A DNA stretch of 8,512 bases from NCBI GenBank assembly GCA_963930325.1, contig CAWVME010000110.1, positions 1 to 8,512 of the forward strand, given 5' to 3'. Shown here in pieces: positions 1-5,627 of this stretch. Within the stretch, counting starts at the first letter, position 1. Each line of letters begins with the position of its first letter. The DNA is from CALXJM01 sp963930325. Its GTDB lineage: Bacteria; Bacillota; Clostridia; TANB77; CAG-508. A model generated the notes under the pieces. The model did no database searches and had not been told where the DNA came from. It saw only the letters and a list, made by a program, of their open reading frames with translations. The position numbers and the translations under genes were made by a program.

Positions 1-35
1 GAAATAAAAGAAGAAGAAATAAAAGAAGAAGAAAT
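1..35 (+). repeat. 15-bp tandem repeat coding a Lys/Glu linker
   Basis: GAAATAAAAGAAGAA occurs twice in direct succession (1-15 and 16-30), and a third copy begins at 31-35 before diverging. In the lysozyme frame this reads Glu-Ile-Lys-Glu-Glu repeated. It is the visible end of a charged linker before the catalytic barrel; the array may continue upstream of the window. Confidence 0.75.
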
Positions 36-774
36 ACAGATTTATGATATAGAAGAAGGATACTTAACTGTACCAGCTGTAAAAAATGCAAAAAAACATG
101 CATATAATTGGGATAATATAAAGCTTATAGGAAATTACAAATCTTATGAGGATGATAATTATAAAACACACATAGGAATCGATGTATCTACTTACCAAGG
201 AAAATTTGATTGGGAAAAAGTAAGAGAAAGTGGTATTGAATTTGTAATTATTCGTTTAGGATTTAGAGGATATGGAACAAGTGGAAAATTAGCTTTAGAC
301 GATAGATTTGAAGAATATGTGGATGGAGCTTGTAATGCAGGAATAAAAGTCGGAGTTTATTTTTTTTCTCAAGCAATTAACATACAAGAAGCAGAGGAAG
401 AGGCTGAATTTGTACTAGAACATATAAAGAATAAAAAAATTGAATATCCAATATGCTACGACTTGGAAAAAATAAAATATGTAGATACTGCAAGAGCAAA
501 CCATTTAACAAAAGAAGAACGCACACAAAATGCAATTGCATTTTGCAATTATCTAAAGCAAAAAGGATATAAAACTATGCTCTATGCTAATGCAAAATGG
601 TTAACAACAGAGCTTGAATTAGAAAAATTTAACGATTATTCTATTTGGTATGCCGACTATCAAGATAAACCTTTATATCCATATCACTTTGAAATGTGGC
701 AATACACGGAAACTGGAATAGTAAATGGAATTCAGGGAAACGTAGACTTGAACTTATACTTTGAAAAGAAGTAG
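1..774 (+). CDS. GH25 family lysozyme (N-acetylmuramidase), 5'-truncated by the window
   Basis: Reading frame 1 is open from the first base to the TAG at 772-774, so 257 residues of a longer protein are visible. GH25 enzymes hydrolyse the beta-1,4 bond between N-acetylmuramic acid and N-acetylglucosamine in peptidoglycan. Residues 1-58 are a charged linker that opens with a Lys/Glu repeat. The catalytic barrel starts at about residue 58 with HIGIDVSTYQGKFDW, whose D61 matches the conserved first-strand Asp. Later come KVGVYFFSQA (about 115-124) and CYDLE, with D154 and E156 as the DxE catalytic pair. The spacing D61 to D154 fits the family. The C-terminus ends in GNVDLNLYFEKK, close to the usual GH25 finish, so the 3' end is complete. 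The missing N-terminus probably carries a signal or membrane anchor (inference). folD follows after 15 bp. The enzyme could serve wall remodelling or lysis; nothing nearby suggests a prophage. Confidence 0.9.
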   Translation, partial: EIKEEEIKEEEIQIYDIEEGYLTVPAVKNAKKHAYNWDNIKLIGNYKSYEDDNYKTHIGIDVSTYQGKFDWEKVRESGIEFVIIRLGFRGYGTSGKLALDDRFEEYVDGACNAGIKVGVYFFSQAINIQEAEEEAEFVLEHIKNKKIEYPICYDLEKIKYVDTARANHLTKEERTQNAIAFCNYLKQKGYKTMLYANAKWLTTELELEKFNDYSIWYADYQDKPLYPYHFEMWQYTETGIVNGIQGNVDLNLYFEKK

Positions 775-775
775 G

Positions 776-783
776 AAAAGGAG
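776..783 (+). promoter_or_regulatory. Shine-Dalgarno of folD
   Basis: AAAAGGAG ends 6 nt before the ATG at 790. It begins just after the lysozyme stop codon, which fixes the folD start and supports cotranscription of the two genes. Confidence 0.8.
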
Positions 784-789
784 AAATTT

Positions 790-1638
790 ATGGCAAAAAT
801 TATGGATGGAAAACAACTAGCCCAAAAAATACAAAAAAAACTAAAAGAAGAAGTAGATGATTTAAAAAAAGAGAAAATTATTCCAAAATTAGCAGTGATT
901 ATGGTAGGAAATAATGAAGCATCTAAAGTATATGTGAAAAATAAGAGCAAAGCATGTAATGAGGTAGGGATTGCGTATGAAGAATATTTATTACCAGAAG
1001 AAACCACAAATCAAGAACTACTAGACTTAATAGGAAATTTAAACGCAAGGAAAGAAATTCACGGAATATTATTACAAAGCCCGATTCCAGTTCATTTGAA
1101 TATTAATGAAGCCTTTGAAAAAATTGATTATCACAAAGATGTGGACGGTTTTCATTCCATTAATGTAGGAAATTTAGTATTGGGAAGAGACACATTTATT
1201 TCATGTACTCCTTACGGAATTATGAAAATATTAGAAGAATATGGAATTAGCATTGAAGGAAAGCATGCGGTGGTTATTGGAAGGAGCAATATTGTGGGGA
1301 AACCAATAGCACAATGCTTGCTTGCTAAAAATGCTACTGTCACAATGTGCCATTCTAAAACAGAAAACTTACAATCGATTACAAAAAGTGCAGACATTTT
1401 AGTCGCAGCAATAGGAAAGGAAAAATTTGTAAAGAAAGACATGATAAAGCCGGGAGCAATCGTGATTGACGTCGGAATTAACAGACAAGCAGATGGAAAA
1501 TTGTGCGGAGATACAGATTATGAAAATTTAATTGATAAAGCTGGATATATTACACCTGTACCAGGAGGAGTAGGACCAATGACAATCGCTATGCTAATGG
1601 CGAATGTCGTAAAAGCAGCTAAAAATAGCAGAGATTAA
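790..1638 (+). CDS. folD: Bifunctional methylenetetrahydrofolate dehydrogenase / methenyltetrahydrofolate cyclohydrolase FolD
   Basis: FolD is a cytoplasmic one-carbon enzyme. It oxidises 5,10-methylene-THF to 5,10-methenyl-THF with NAD(P)+ and then hydrolyses that to 10-formyl-THF for purine and formyl-Met synthesis. The 282-residue length is typical. The N-terminal catalytic domain shows the YVKNK motif with Y48 and the key lysine K52, LLQSPIP with Q96, and KDVDGFH (116-122) with D119. The Rossmann domain has VIGRSNIVGKP (162-172), and the C-terminus carries PVPGGVGPMT (256-265). All expected active-site residues are present. One small oddity is Tyr114 where the common form of the KDVDG motif has Pro two residues before the Lys. 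The ATG at 790 is preceded by a good Shine-Dalgarno. The gene lies 15 bp after the lysozyme gene and ends at a strong terminator, so it is probably last in that transcript. Confidence 0.97.
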   Translation: MAKIMDGKQLAQKIQKKLKEEVDDLKKEKIIPKLAVIMVGNNEASKVYVKNKSKACNEVGIAYEEYLLPEETTNQELLDLIGNLNARKEIHGILLQSPIPVHLNINEAFEKIDYHKDVDGFHSINVGNLVLGRDTFISCTPYGIMKILEEYGISIEGKHAVVIGRSNIVGKPIAQCLLAKNATVTMCHSKTENLQSITKSADILVAAIGKEKFVKKDMIKPGAIVIDVGINRQADGKLCGDTDYENLIDKAGYITPVPGGVGPMTIAMLMANVVKAAKNSRD

Positions 1639-1653
1639 TAAACTATATGATGG

Positions 1654-1684
1654 GGCGAAATTCAAAAGTAATTTCGCCTTTTTT
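1654..1684 (+). terminator. Rho-independent terminator after folD
   Basis: A perfect 9-bp stem, GGCGAAATT (1654-1662) with AATTTCGCC (1670-1678), encloses a 7-nt loop and is followed at once by six T residues (1679-1684). It lies 16 bp past the folD stop and should end the lysozyme-folD transcript. The minus-strand side has no T-tract, so it acts in one direction. Confidence 0.92.
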
Positions 1685-1687
1685 GCG

Positions 1688-1715
1688 GTATAGGAAAAAG
1701 CACTTTTTCCTATAT
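1688..1715. other. Unassigned hairpin: 12-bp stem with GCAC loop
   Basis: Bases 1688-1699 pair with 1704-1715 (11 Watson-Crick pairs plus one terminal G-T pair) around the four-base loop GCAC. It starts only 4 bp after the T-tract of the folD terminator. Neither strand has a T-run directly after the stem, so it is not a standard terminator. It could stabilise a read-through 3' end, act as a back-up stop, or be a relic of a small repeat. The structure is clear; its role is unknown. Confidence 0.55.
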
Positions 1716-1802
1716 CACAAAAAATAACGATGCAAAGAAAATCTTTATGCTTCTTCAAGAATTTAATATATGTAGTTGTATTAGAAAAGTAGAGAAAAGT
1801 TC

Positions 1803-1832
1803 TTATGAAGCGAGAACGAACTGGTCTATAAT
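1803..1832 (+). promoter_or_regulatory. Candidate sigma-A promoter of dprA
   Basis: A perfect TATAAT lies at 1827-1832. The best -35 match is the weak TTATGA at 1803-1808, spaced 18 bp. Transcription would start near 1839, giving a leader of about 38 nt. An imperfect inverted repeat, GTTCTT (1799-1804) and GAGAAC (1812-1817), overlaps the -35 area and could be an operator, but this is speculative. A promoter is expected here because folD is closed by a terminator. Confidence 0.5.
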
Positions 1833-1838
1833 GAATAG

Positions 1839-1865
1839 AAAGGAGAATGTTAGAAAACGTCTAAC
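1839..1865 (+). promoter_or_regulatory. Distant Shine-Dalgarno plus leader hairpin upstream of dprA
   Basis: AAAGGAG (1839-1845) is the only good Shine-Dalgarno before dprA, yet it ends 31 nt before the ATG at 1877. Between them lies a perfect 6-bp hairpin: GTTAGA (1849-1854), loop AAACG, TCTAAC (1860-1865). Folding removes 17 nt and cuts the effective gap to about 14 nt. The dprA frame meets a TAA at 1862-1864 and has no other start codon after it, so the start cannot be moved nearer. The hairpin may bridge the ribosome site to the start, or modulate it. Confidence 0.5.
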
Positions 1866-1876
1866 AGAGTAATGAA

Positions 1877-2743
1877 ATGGAATATTGGATATGGCTCTCA
1901 AGAATAGAAAAAATAAATAGTAAGACAATAGAAAAGTTGTTACATACATATAAAACTCCAAAAGAAATTTGGAAGCAGACTTCAAAAGAATTACTTGATA
2001 ACGGAATAGAGATAAATCAGGTACGAGATATTGTAAATCCAAAATATAGACAAAACTTAAAATCTTATGTAAAGTATATGAAAAATCATAAAATAGAAAT
2101 AATAACTAGACAAGATAAAGATTATCCAGAAAAACTAAAACAAATTTATGATCCACCACAAATTTTATATTTACAGGGCAACAGAGAAATATTAAATCAA
2201 AACAGCATAGCTATAGTAGGCTCTAGAATGTGTAGTCCTTATGGGAAGAAAATGACAGAAAAACTAGCATATGAACTTGCCCAAAAAAACATAGTAATTA
2301 TTAGTGGATTAGCAAGTGGAATAGACTCTCATGCGCATAAGGGAACATTGCAAGCAGGAGGAAAAACTATAGGAGTTTTGGGGTGCGGATTAGATAGAAC
2401 ATATCCAGCGGAAAATCAAAACTTAGCAAAAGAAATTTTATTAAATAAAGGAGCTATTATTTCAGAATATGTTATAGGAACAAAACCGATGGCTATAAAT
2501 TTCCCAAGAAGGAATAGAATAATTAGTGGGCTATCTAATGGAGTACTAGTAGTAGAAGCAAAACAAAAGAGTGGAAGTTTTATTACAGTGGATTTTGCTT
2601 TAGAGCAAGGGAAAGAAGTATATGCAGTTCCTGGAAACATTAACAGTACAACTTCAGAGGGAACGAATGAACTTATAAAACAAGGAGCAAAAATAGTAAC
2701 AAAAGTACAAGACATAACAGAAGATTTTTTGTCCATTATATGA
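1877..2743 (+). CDS. dprA: DNA-processing protein DprA (Smf)
   Basis: DprA binds incoming single-stranded DNA in the cytoplasm during natural transformation and loads RecA onto it. The protein has 288 residues. An N-terminal helical region (about 1-75) opens with MEYWIWLSRI, a common beginning in the family. The Rossmann-like domain follows with VGSR (114-117), SGLASGID (143-150), FPRRNRIISGLS (209-220), SGSFITVDFALEQG (232-245), VPGN (251-254) and EGTNELIKQGAK (261-272). These are the family hallmarks. It stops about 16 residues after the last motif, so it lacks the C-terminal winged-helix domain of longer DprA proteins; the short form is usual in Firmicutes. ATG 1877 is the only possible start after an in-frame stop. 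No other competence gene is in view, and DprA occurs in many bacteria not known to be competent. The gene ends with TGA and no clear hairpin terminator follows. Confidence 0.95.
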   Translation: MEYWIWLSRIEKINSKTIEKLLHTYKTPKEIWKQTSKELLDNGIEINQVRDIVNPKYRQNLKSYVKYMKNHKIEIITRQDKDYPEKLKQIYDPPQILYLQGNREILNQNSIAIVGSRMCSPYGKKMTEKLAYELAQKNIVIISGLASGIDSHAHKGTLQAGGKTIGVLGCGLDRTYPAENQNLAKEILLNKGAIISEYVIGTKPMAINFPRRNRIISGLSNGVLVVEAKQKSGSFITVDFALEQGKEVYAVPGNINSTTSEGTNELIKQGAKIVTKVQDITEDFLSII

Positions 2744-2796
2744 ATTTTTTCTTAAAACTATTTCAATTTGAGTCTATATAGTATATAATAAATACG

Positions 2797-2825
2797 TTGA
2801 AAATTAAGCTAAAACAAATTATACT
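2797..2825 (+). promoter_or_regulatory. Sigma-A promoter of the PBP operon
   Basis: TTGAAA (2797-2802) and TATACT (2820-2825) are each one base off consensus and stand exactly 17 bp apart. The predicted start near 2832 gives a leader of only about 15 nt, with the Shine-Dalgarno almost at the 5' end. A perfect TATAAT at 2784-2789 lies upstream, but with only a poor -35 (TTTCAA, 2761-2766); it may be a second, weaker promoter giving a longer leader. Confidence 0.7.
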
Positions 2826-2834
2826 AAAATATAT

Positions 2835-2840
2835 GGGAGG
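2835..2840 (+). promoter_or_regulatory. Shine-Dalgarno deciding the GTG start of the PBP gene
   Basis: GGGAGG ends 6 nt before the GTG at 2847. The nearby ATG at 2833 is in another frame and overlaps this site, so GTG is the best start. Confidence 0.85.
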
Positions 2841-2846
2841 TCTAAA

Positions 2847-5573
2847 GTGGCTGAAAAAAATAACAAAAAGAAGAAAAATACAAATGAAAATGAAAAAACG
2901 AAGCAATATAAAACAGACGAAATAAAAAAAACAAAGACTAAGAAAAAACATACAAAATTAAGAAAATTTTTAAAAGTAGTAATGTTACTTATTTTTGTAT
3001 GCTTTGTTGTAGGTGGAGCTGGAGCTTTTGGATTTGTTTCTGGAATTCTAGATGATGATTTTAAAATTCCAGAAGAACAGCTTATCATAGGAACAGCAAA
3101 TTCAAAAATATTAGATAAAGATGGAAATTTACTAGCAGTATTAAATGGAGACGAAAATAGAGAAAAAATTACTCTAGATGAAATGGCGCCTTATTTACCA
3201 AAGGCTTTTGTAGCTATAGAAGATGAAAGATTTTATGAACACCAAGGAGTAGATATTTCTAGGACTTTATCTGCTACTGTTCGCTGGTTGCTTAGCAAAA
3301 TAGGAATTGGTACTTCTGACTATGGTGGAAGTACTATTACTCAGCAATTGGTAAAATTACTCACAAAAGAAGATGACAGAGCTTGGCAAAGAAAGGTAAA
3401 AGAAATATCAAGAGCATATAATATAGAGAAAACAATTTCCAAAAACCAAATATTAGAACTATATTTAAATATAATTTTCATGGGAGATAAAGCCTTTGGG
3501 GTAGAAATTGGTTCTAAGTATTATTTTAATAAATCAGCAAAAGATTTAAGCTTAGCAGAATGTGCTTATTTAGCAGGAATTAATCATTCACCAAACTGGT
3601 ATAAACCATTTGAAACTGATGAAGAAGAAATCCCAGAAATGCAAGAAAAAATAAAAAATAGAACAAAAGTAGTTCTAGCAAAAATGAAAGAATTAGGAAT
3701 GATTGAGACAGAAGAAGAATATAATCAAGCTGTTGAAGAAGTAAACAATGGATTAGCATTTAATAAAGGAGAAATTACACAGGTAGTATATTCTTATCAT
3801 ACGGATGCTGCTATAGAACAAATATTAGAACAGTTACAAGAAGAAAATCCAGGTTGGAATAGAAATATGGCAAAATCATATTTATATGGAGGAAACTTTA
3901 CTATTTACACAACACAAGATACAAATGCACAAAACATATTACAAACAGAAGTAGAAAAAAGCAAATATATAGTAAAATCTAGAAAGACAAAAGATGCTAA
4001 CACAGGAGAATATTTAACGACTCGAGCAGCTATGACTGTTATGGACCCAAAAACTGGATATGTAATAGCAATTGCGGGAGGCACAGGACCGAAAACTGTG
4101 GCACAAGGATTAAATAGAGCAACACAACAACCAAAGCAAACCGGATCTGCCATGAAGCCATTGGCAGCAGTAGCACCGGGAATTGAAAATGGAACTCTAA
4201 CAGCAGGCACTGTTGTAGATGATGTATATACAAATTTTAATGGCTGGGCTCCACATAATTCCTATGGAGGGTATAGAGGACTTATTACAATTCGTTACGG
4301 AATTACTATTTCATCCAATATAGGAAATGTAAAAGCAATACAAAAAGTAGGAGTAGAAAACTCATTAGCATTTTTAAGAAAAGCGGGAATTACTACATTA
4401 ACAGATGATGACAAAGGACTAACCCTTGCTTTAGGAGGCTTGAGCCAAGGAATTACTTCATTGGAAATGGCAGGTGCGTATGGAATGATTGCAAATGACG
4501 GAGTATACATTGAACCTACATTCTATACAAAAATTGTAGACTCAGATGGAAATACAGTACTAGAACCAAAACAAGAAACTAGAAGAGTAATGTCAGAACA
4601 AGCAGCCTATATTATGAAAGATATATTAAAAGGTCCAGTAACTAGTGGAACGGCTTCTATGTGTAGAATTACAGGTATGGATGTAGCTGCTAAGACGGGA
4701 ACAACTGATGATTATGTAGATAGATGGTTATGTGGTTTTACTCCATATTATGTAGCAACAACTTGGCTTGGATTTGATTACAATAGTGAAACAACTTTAG
4801 GAAGACTATCTGGAAGCAATCCAGCTGGAACTATGTGGGCAAGTGTTATGGAACAAATTCATGCAGATTTACCAAACAAAAAATTCGAGCAACCTTCTGG
4901 AATTGTTACTGCAACTATTTGTAGAGATTCTGGTTTATTAGCAACAGAAGATTGTAAAAATGATCCAAGAGGATCTCGAGCATATTCAGAAATCTTTGTT
5001 AGAGGAACTGTACCAACAGAAACTTGTACTTGCCATGTAAAAGTAAGAATATGTAATGATACAGGGAAAATTGCAACTGAATTCTGTCCAAATGTAACTG
5101 AAAACATATATATTACAAGACCAGATTCGAAAGAAAATACAGCTTGGAAAAATGCACAAGATGCACAATATATGTTACCAGAAGATTTAGTAGATACTTG
5201 TGACATTCATACTCAAGAAGAAAAAGATACAACAAAACCAGTAATTAGGCTAAAAGGCTCTTTAAATATGTCAATACAACAAAACGAAGAATATGAAGAG
5301 CTAGGAGCTACTGCTACGGATGACAAAGATGGAGATATTACAGACAGAATTGTAATTACAGGAAAAGTAGATACTAGTAAAATAGGAACATATATAGTCA
5401 CTTATACAGTAAAAGATAATGCAGGTAATGAAACTACAGCACAAAGAACAATTAAAGTAGTAGAAAAAACGAGTGGAGGAAATAACACAGGAGATCAAAA
5501 CCAAAGCGGAAATAATAATAGTACTGATGAAAATAACACAAATACTAATGTTACAGGTAACAACGTGACCTAA
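2847..5573 (+). CDS. Class A penicillin-binding protein (PBP1A-type transglycosylase/transpeptidase) with Ig-like C-terminal domain
   Basis: This bifunctional membrane enzyme polymerises lipid II into glycan strands (GT51 domain) and crosslinks stem peptides (transpeptidase), the target of beta-lactams. It has 908 residues. Residues 1-42 are a Lys-rich cytoplasmic tail and about 43-66 a membrane anchor. The GT51 domain shows EDERFYEHQGVD (125-136, catalytic E125), GGSTITQQLVK (160-170), RKVKEISRAYNIEK (182-195) and ELYLNIIFMGDKAFGVE (204-220). The transpeptidase domain shows the nucleophile motif SAMK (S434, K437), SSN (489-491) and KTGT (616-619), so both activities look intact. Past about residue 685 come two paired-Cys repeats, an Ig-like domain (about 795-874, DUF5011-like) and an Asn/Thr/Gly-rich tail (875-908). 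Translation starts at GTG 2847. Symbols such as ponA or pbp1A are used for this family; orthology is not decided here. It heads a likely operon with cysS and the FemABX gene. Confidence 0.96.
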   Translation: MAEKNNKKKKNTNENEKTKQYKTDEIKKTKTKKKHTKLRKFLKVVMLLIFVCFVVGGAGAFGFVSGILDDDFKIPEEQLIIGTANSKILDKDGNLLAVLNGDENREKITLDEMAPYLPKAFVAIEDERFYEHQGVDISRTLSATVRWLLSKIGIGTSDYGGSTITQQLVKLLTKEDDRAWQRKVKEISRAYNIEKTISKNQILELYLNIIFMGDKAFGVEIGSKYYFNKSAKDLSLAECAYLAGINHSPNWYKPFETDEEEIPEMQEKIKNRTKVVLAKMKELGMIETEEEYNQAVEEVNNGLAFNKGEITQVVYSYHTDAAIEQILEQLQEENPGWNRNMAKSYLYGGNFTIYTTQDTNAQNILQTEVEKSKYIVKSRKTKDANTGEYLTTRAAMTVMDPKTGYVIAIAGGTGPKTVAQGLNRATQQPKQTGSAMKPLAAVAPGIENGTLTAGTVVDDVYTNFNGWAPHNSYGGYRGLITIRYGITISSNIGNVKAIQKVGVENSLAFLRKAGITTLTDDDKGLTLALGGLSQGITSLEMAGAYGMIANDGVYIEPTFYTKIVDSDGNTVLEPKQETRRVMSEQAAYIMKDILKGPVTSGTASMCRITGMDVAAKTGTTDDYVDRWLCGFTPYYVATTWLGFDYNSETTLGRLSGSNPAGTMWASVMEQIHADLPNKKFEQPSGIVTATICRDSGLLATEDCKNDPRGSRAYSEIFVRGTVPTETCTCHVKVRICNDTGKIATEFCPNVTENIYITRPDSKENTAWKNAQDAQYMLPEDLVDTCDIHTQEEKDTTKPVIRLKGSLNMSIQQNEEYEELGATATDDKDGDITDRIVITGKVDTSKIGTYIVTYTVKDNAGNETTAQRTIKVVEKTSGGNNTGDQNQSGNNNSTDENNTNTNVTGNNVT
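4914..5087 (+). other. Paired-cysteine repeats in the PBP C-terminal region
   Basis: PBP residues 691-703 and 735-747 follow one 13-residue pattern: I-C-x-D-[S/T]-G-x-[L/I]-A-T-E-x-C. Eight positions are identical and two are conservative. The segment between them adds a CTCH (727-730). Together with C785 this gives seven cysteines outside the membrane, spaced as if for disulfides or metal binding. Related Cys pairs occur in other clostridial PBP1A tails, as I recall; their function is not known to me. Confidence 0.65.
5229..5468 (+). other. Ig-like (DUF5011-type) domain of the PBP
   Basis: PBP residues about 795-874 carry the usual signature of this surface beta-sandwich: TTKPVIRLKG at the start, YEELGATATDDKDGDITDRI in the middle, then GTYIVTYTVKDNAGNETTAQRTIKV at the end (given here as DGDITD at 828-833, YTVKDNAGN at 853-861). 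Such domains are common in secreted Gram-positive proteins and probably mediate contact with wall polymers or partner proteins. Confidence 0.8.
5469..5570 (+). other. Low-complexity Asn/Thr/Gly-rich tail of the PBP
   Basis: The last 34 residues (875-908) are about 40 percent Asn, with Gly, Thr, Ser and few hydrophobic residues. The tail should be disordered and lie in the wall. There is no LPxTG sorting motif. Confidence 0.75.
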
Positions 5574-5589
5574 AAAGGAAGCTTTTTAG
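5570..5589 (+). other. Hairpin overlapping the PBP stop codon
   Basis: A perfect 8-bp stem, CTAAAAAG (5570-5577) with CTTTTTAG (5582-5589), has a GAAG loop and contains the PBP stop codon TAA (5571-5573). It is A/T-rich and lacks a following T-tract, so at most it is a weak attenuator or RNA-stability element between the PBP and cysS. Confidence 0.4.
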
Positions 5590-5615
5590 AAAACCGTGCA
5601 ATAATCCACTGGCAT

Positions 5616-5622
5616 AAGGAGG
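5616..5622 (+). promoter_or_regulatory. Shine-Dalgarno of cysS
   Basis: AAGGAGG, a near-perfect match, ends 5 nt before the ATG at 5628. The 54-bp gap is too short for a T-box leader, so cysS is probably expressed from the PBP promoter. Confidence 0.85.
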
Positions 5623-5627
5623 AATTT

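Noticed and set aside
1799..1830. LexA/SOS-type operator near the dprA promoter (GAAC-containing stretch)
   Set aside because: The GAAC words are not arranged in the palindrome of known Gram-positive LexA boxes; only an imperfect GTTCTT/GAGAAC repeat is present.
1847..1864. Five-codon mini-ORF (ATG 1847 to TAA 1862) after the dprA Shine-Dalgarno, as a leader peptide
   Set aside because: Its ATG is only 1 nt past the Shine-Dalgarno, too close for efficient initiation, and the codons show no regulatory pattern.
2744..2775. Terminator after dprA (T-run at about 2745-2750)
   Set aside because: The T-run has no stable stem before it, so read-through into the PBP gene remains possible.
732..5504. 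Several minus-strand open frames, such as 732-1007, 1212-1442, 2416-2736, 3905-4210 and 4859-5206
   Set aside because: All lie opposite strongly recognised + strand genes, have no family resemblance, and are rich in Phe/Ser/Cys as expected from the complement of A-rich coding DNA.
5574..5627. T-box riboswitch before cysS
   Set aside because: The gap is 54 bp, with no T-box sequence and no antiterminator or terminator pair.
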